The position numbers and the translations under genes are program-made. The notes beneath the pieces were generated by a model. The model did not search any database. It was not told the origin of the DNA and saw only the letters and a program-made list of their open reading frames with translations. From positions 1-9,196 of the forward strand of contig CAKUKP010000090.1 in assembly GCA_934663625.1 (NCBI GenBank): a stretch of DNA of 9,196 nt, read 5' to 3'. Positions 6,704 through 9,196 of the stretch are shown here, one piece after another (within the stretch, counting starts at the first letter, position 1; each line of letters begins with the position of its first letter). The stretch is from an uncultured Clostridia bacterium. Its GTDB lineage: Bacteria > Bacillota > Clostridia > Christensenellales > Aristaeellaceae.

Positions 6704-8072
6704 TGGGTTCCATCGGGAATTTCCGAATCAATATGGCGTAGCAGATCAGATGCACGCCGCCAGTGAGCACCCATGAAATCGGATAGGAATAATACAACGT
6801 TTCCAGCGGATCGAAGCCGAAACCGGGCGCGAGCGGCAGAATCGCATAGATCCAGAAGATGCGGAACGCGCATGCCCCGATGATGGAAACCACCATCGGC
6901 GTAATCGATGCGCCCATACCGCGCAGCACGCCGCAGGTAACATCCATGCAGCCGCACAGCATATACGTAAGCCCGAAAACGGTAAGCCGCCTGACGCCCG
7001 CCGCAATTACTTCGGGATCCGGCGAATAGATATTGATCAATTGCGGGCGCAGAATATATGCGATCGCGCAGAGCAGCGTGCCCACCGCGAGCACCAGAAT
7101 CAAACTGCTGGCGAGCGTTTCACGGATGCGCCGGTTTTTGCCCGCGCCCTTATTGGCGCTGGCAAAGGTAATCGCCGCCTGGCAGAAGGAATTCATGCCC
7201 ACATAGATAAAGCCTTCGATATTCTGGCTGGCGGAATTGCCCGCCACGACGATCGCGCCATAGGCGTTTACGGTGGACTGAATCAGCACGTTGGAAATGG
7301 AAAAGCAAACGCTTTGAAAGCCCGCGGGCAGACCCAGCCGCATAACTTCGCGGAACTTTTCCGCCTGAATGCGCAGCTTGCGCACATCCAGATGCACATA
7401 GCCTTCTGTACGGATCAGGCACAGCATCACCAGAATCGCCGATACCGCCTGCGAAATGATGGTTGCCCACGCGACGCCCGCAACGCCCATACCCACGTTG
7501 ATGACAAAGAACAGATTCAGACCGACATTGATAATGCCGGATACGGACAGGATGATCAGCGGGCGGCGCGTATCGCCGACCGCGCGCAGCACCGCCGCGC
7601 CGAAGTTATACAGAAGGTTGACCGGCATACCGATAAAATAGATTTTGATGTACGTGGTCGCCAGCGGAAGCACGTCATCCGGCGATCCCATCCATTTTAA
7701 AAATGTACCGCCGAACACATAGCCGAATATGCCCACGCCCACGCCGAAAATCAGGCTGAGCAATATGGAGGTATGCACGGTATCCTGCGTGCCCTGAAAA
7801 TCGCGCGCGCCGTAATACCGCGCCGCTACGACGTTCGTGCCCACGGACATGCCGATGAACAGATTGATGATCAGATTGATCAGCGGCCCCGTAGAGCCCA
7901 CCGCCGCCAGCGATTCCTTGCCCACGAACCGGCCGACGACGATTACATCCGCGGCGTTGTATAGCAGCTGCAGCATGCTGGTAAACATCAGCGGCAGCGT
8001 AAATACAAGCATCTTCGGCAGTATGGCTCCATGGATCATATCCATTTCATATTTCCGTTTTTTCTTTTCCAT
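6684..8072 (-). CDS. MATE-family multidrug/metabolite exporter
   Basis: A 462-residue polytopic membrane protein with about twelve helices, the standard size for MATE transporters, which expel cationic or other compounds using a sodium or proton gradient. The first helix region holds the family sequence LLYNAADVIVVGRFVG (36-51). Two homologous halves are visible, each with the A/S-rich helix and G-x-x-x-x-N/R loops of the family. The section around GNSASQNIEGFIYVGMNSF in the second half is typical of the Bacillota (DinF/NorM-like) branch. The ATG at 8072 is chosen because GGAGGGG ends 6 nt before it; the ATG at 8078 would abut the ribosome site and the GTG at 8090 lies ahead of it. It stands alone, convergent with and overlapping the regulator gene by 4 bp. 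Nothing nearby indicates the substrate. Confidence 0.93.
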   Translation of the reverse strand: MEKKKRKYEMDMIHGAILPKMLVFTLPLMFTSMLQLLYNAADVIVVGRFVGKESLAAVGSTGPLINLIINLFIGMSVGTNVVAARYYGARDFQGTQDTVHTSILLSLIFGVGVGIFGYVFGGTFLKWMGSPDDVLPLATTYIKIYFIGMPVNLLYNFGAAVLRAVGDTRRPLIILSVSGIINVGLNLFFVINVGMGVAGVAWATIISQAVSAILVMLCLIRTEGYVHLDVRKLRIQAEKFREVMRLGLPAGFQSVCFSISNVLIQSTVNAYGAIVVAGNSASQNIEGFIYVGMNSFCQAAITFASANKGAGKNRRIRETLASSLILVLAVGTLLCAIAYILRPQLINIYSPDPEVIAAGVRRLTVFGLTYMLCGCMDVTCGVLRGMGASITPMVVSIIGACAFRIFWIYAILPLAPGFGFDPLETLYYSYPISWVLTGGVHLICYAILIRKFPMEPKAELSD

Positions 8073-8097
8073 GCGCATCCCCTCCCCCACGCACTTT

Positions 8098-8103
8098 ATT
8101 ATA
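8098..8103 (-). promoter_or_regulatory. -10 element of the MATE gene promoter
   Basis: On the minus strand this reads TATAAT, 10 bp before the GGAGGGG ribosome site. No convincing -35 is seen 16-18 bp upstream. If used, the 5' leader would be very short, about 20 bases. Confidence 0.45.
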
Positions 8104-8165
8104 GGATACCGAGTTTAATTCGGATAGGGGTTTTTGTATCGATTTGGGTGCAAAATCGCAGTTTA

Positions 8166-8194
8166 CGCATTTTTCATCCAAAATGCGCGTTTTT
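8166..8194 (+). other. A/T-rich hairpin with T-run in the MATE/binding-protein intergenic region
   Basis: CGCATTTT (8166-8173) and AAAATGCG (8180-8187) pair around a 6-nt loop and are followed by five T residues (8190-8194). It resembles a weak intrinsic terminator but no plus-strand gene ends nearby, so it may be an upstream regulatory structure or have no role. Confidence 0.3.
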
Positions 8195-8265
8195 ATGCTA
8201 TTAATTTACTATGCTAAAGTGCTAAACTAGTACCAGTTCAAAACGAACGCGCGCCGCACGGCGGC
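8194..8265 (+). promoter_or_regulatory. Probable promoter and leader region of the binding-protein gene
   Basis: This AT-rich stretch holds short tandem repeats: TATGCTA at 8194-8200 and 8210-8216, and TGCTAAA at 8212-8218 and 8220-8226. TGC-TAAAGT and TGC-TAAACT could each act as an extended -10; no clear -35 fits, so the exact promoter is not resolved. Downstream are GTTC-AAAAC-GAAC (8236-8248), which contains the same AAAACGAAC 9-mer as the isomerase operator, and a small GC-rich hairpin CGCC-GCAC-GGCG (8252-8263) before the ribosome site. Confidence 0.35.
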
Positions 8266-8293
8266 AAATCTGATTTTTATGGAGGATACGAAA

Positions 8294-9061
8294 ATGAAGA
8301 AATTGATCGCTCTGGCAATCGTACTGATGATGGTTCTTTCCGCGGGCGCGCTCGCCGAAACCTTCAAGATGGGTATCGACGCGGCCTATCCCCCGTTCAG
8401 CTACCTGGGCGAGGACGGCGCATACACGGGCTTCGATGTAGAAATGTGCACGCTGGTGTGCGAAGATCTGGGTCTGGATCTGGAAGTTGTTCCGATCAAC
8501 TGGGATTCCAAGCTGCTTTCGCTGGAGGCGGGCGAGATCGACTGCATCTGGTCCGGTCTGACGATCGATGTACTGGACGGCGAAAAATACTGCCTGTCCA
8601 TGGCGTATGTCGACAGTTCTCAGGTAATCATGACCCGCAAGGACGCAGGCATTGCGACGCTTGCCGATCTGGCAGGCAAGAACGTAGCGGTGCAGCTGGG
8701 CACCTCCGCCGATCTGATGCTCTCCGGCGATCAGGCGGATCTGGCGGCGACGTTTGGCAATCTGGCGCGGTATGAGGATTACAACGTATGCTTCACCGAA
8801 CTGATGGCGGGTTCCGTGGACGCGGTGGCGATCGATTCCAGCGTGGCGCTGAACAAGATTCAGGTCTACGGCGATGAATATATGATTCTGGATGAAAAGC
8901 TGCAGGCCGAGCAGTACGGCATCTGCTTCCGCGGTGCGGATACGGAGCTGTGCGAAAAGGTGGAAGCTTCCTTCATGAAGCTGGTGGAGGACGGCACGTA
9001 TCTGGAACTGGCAGAAAAATACGAACTGGATACCAGCACGCTGTGCCTGCTGAATCAGTAA
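8294..9061 (+). CDS. Amino-acid-type ABC transporter substrate-binding protein (SBP family 3)
   Basis: A 255-residue secreted protein. A signal peptide (1-21) ends in SAGALA before ETF, with no lipobox cysteine, so it is predicted to be cleaved by signal peptidase I rather than lipid-anchored. The mature part follows family 3 polar-amino-acid binding proteins: MGIDAAYPPF (26-35), GFDVEM (46-51), a D-C-I-W-S-G-L-T-I strand (83-91), QLGTSAD (134-140) and DAVAIDS (176-182), whose D181 normally binds the ligand amino group. The conserved arginine after the LTI block, which binds the carboxylate in relatives such as GlnH and HisJ, is absent; the stretch reads DVLDGEK. Eight cysteines remain in the mature protein, unusual for a secreted Bacillota protein. 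The start has GGAGG (8281-8285) 8 nt upstream; the ATG at 8279 overlaps that site. Permease and ATPase genes probably follow outside the window. Confidence 0.88.
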   Translation: MKKLIALAIVLMMVLSAGALAETFKMGIDAAYPPFSYLGEDGAYTGFDVEMCTLVCEDLGLDLEVVPINWDSKLLSLEAGEIDCIWSGLTIDVLDGEKYCLSMAYVDSSQVIMTRKDAGIATLADLAGKNVAVQLGTSADLMLSGDQADLAATFGNLARYEDYNVCFTELMAGSVDAVAIDSSVALNKIQVYGDEYMILDEKLQAEQYGICFRGADTELCEKVEASFMKLVEDGTYLELAEKYELDTSTLCLLNQ

Positions 9062-9095
9062 ACAAATTCAGCCAAATCAGGAAATATGAATACGG

Positions 9096-9126
9096 GATAG
9101 GGGTTATCGCAGGATAACCCTCTATC
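9096..9126 (+). other. Stable hairpin downstream of the binding-protein gene
   Basis: GGGTTATC (9101-9108) pairs with GATAACCC (9113-9120) around a GCAG loop. The stem continues as GATAG (9096-9100) with CTATC (9122-9126) across one bulged T. It is followed by TGACAAAAAAG rather than a T-run, so it is not a standard terminator; it could be an RNA-stabilising 3' structure. Confidence 0.6.
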
Positions 9127-9156
9127 TGACAAAAAAGATGGCGCAGGACAGCCTGT

Positions 9157-9196
9157 AAAATCAAATTCAGCGACATGTGCGGTGAATTTGGTTTTT
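9157..9196 (+). terminator. Intrinsic terminator at the window edge
   Basis: AAAATCAAATTCA (9157-9169) pairs with TGAATTTGGTTTT (9183-9195) with one T/G pair, around a 13-nt loop, and ends in a run of at least five T bases cut by the window end. It lies 95 bp after the binding-protein stop. If transport genes follow, it may act as a partial terminator that keeps the binding protein in excess. Confidence 0.6.

Noticed and set aside
5824..6957. 377-codon minus-strand frame opposite the AraC-type regulator
   Set aside because: It covers a clear PocR/AraC gene and the end of the MATE gene, and its product has no recognisable motif.
8166..8265. A riboswitch ahead of the binding-protein gene
   Set aside because: The small hairpins do not match any riboswitch core I can recognise, and the leader is short.

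Overview
The window looks like a chromosomal stretch from an anaerobic member of the Bacillota, probably class Clostridia. The basis is strong AGGAGG-type ribosome binding sites, protein families and signal peptides typical of uncultured gut or rumen Clostridia, and a fairly GC-rich composition (high fifties by eye). No rRNA, tRNA, CRISPR array, insertion sequence or phage gene was seen. The genus cannot be named from the sequence alone.

Layout, left to right. (1) 1-1065 (+): the C-terminal part of a type I ABC exporter (fused permease and ATPase), ending at a strong bidirectional terminator. (2) 2840-1119 (-): a tight three-gene operon encoding a secreted phosphodiester-glycosidase-like lipoprotein, a small three-helix membrane protein (DUF3021-like) and a PAP2 phosphatase; this is an envelope-related set. 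(3) 2973-4218 (+): a divergent two-component locus that appears broken. An OmpR-type response regulator stops after about 45 residues and runs out of frame into a histidine kinase that lacks its first membrane helix. The promoter, with an 11-bp-period direct repeat, and the terminator are intact. (4) 5701-4295 (-) and 5845-6687 (+): a fucose-isomerase-family enzyme divergent from an AraC-type regulator with a PocR sensory domain; the shared promoter region holds a 20-bp-spaced repeat that looks like the regulator's operator. (5) 8072-6684 (-): a MATE exporter whose stop overlaps the end of the regulator gene. (6) 8294-9061 (+): an amino-acid-type solute-binding protein, followed by two hairpins, the second terminator-like.

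Working together: the regulator and isomerase form a credible local sugar-responsive switch. The damaged two-component pair may once have controlled itself and perhaps the neighbouring envelope operon. The solute-binding protein probably starts a transport operon that continues past the window. The most notable points are the two-component deletion junction, the candidate operators, and the binding protein's loss of the family's usual ligand-binding arginine. I did not find a clearly new multi-gene system.
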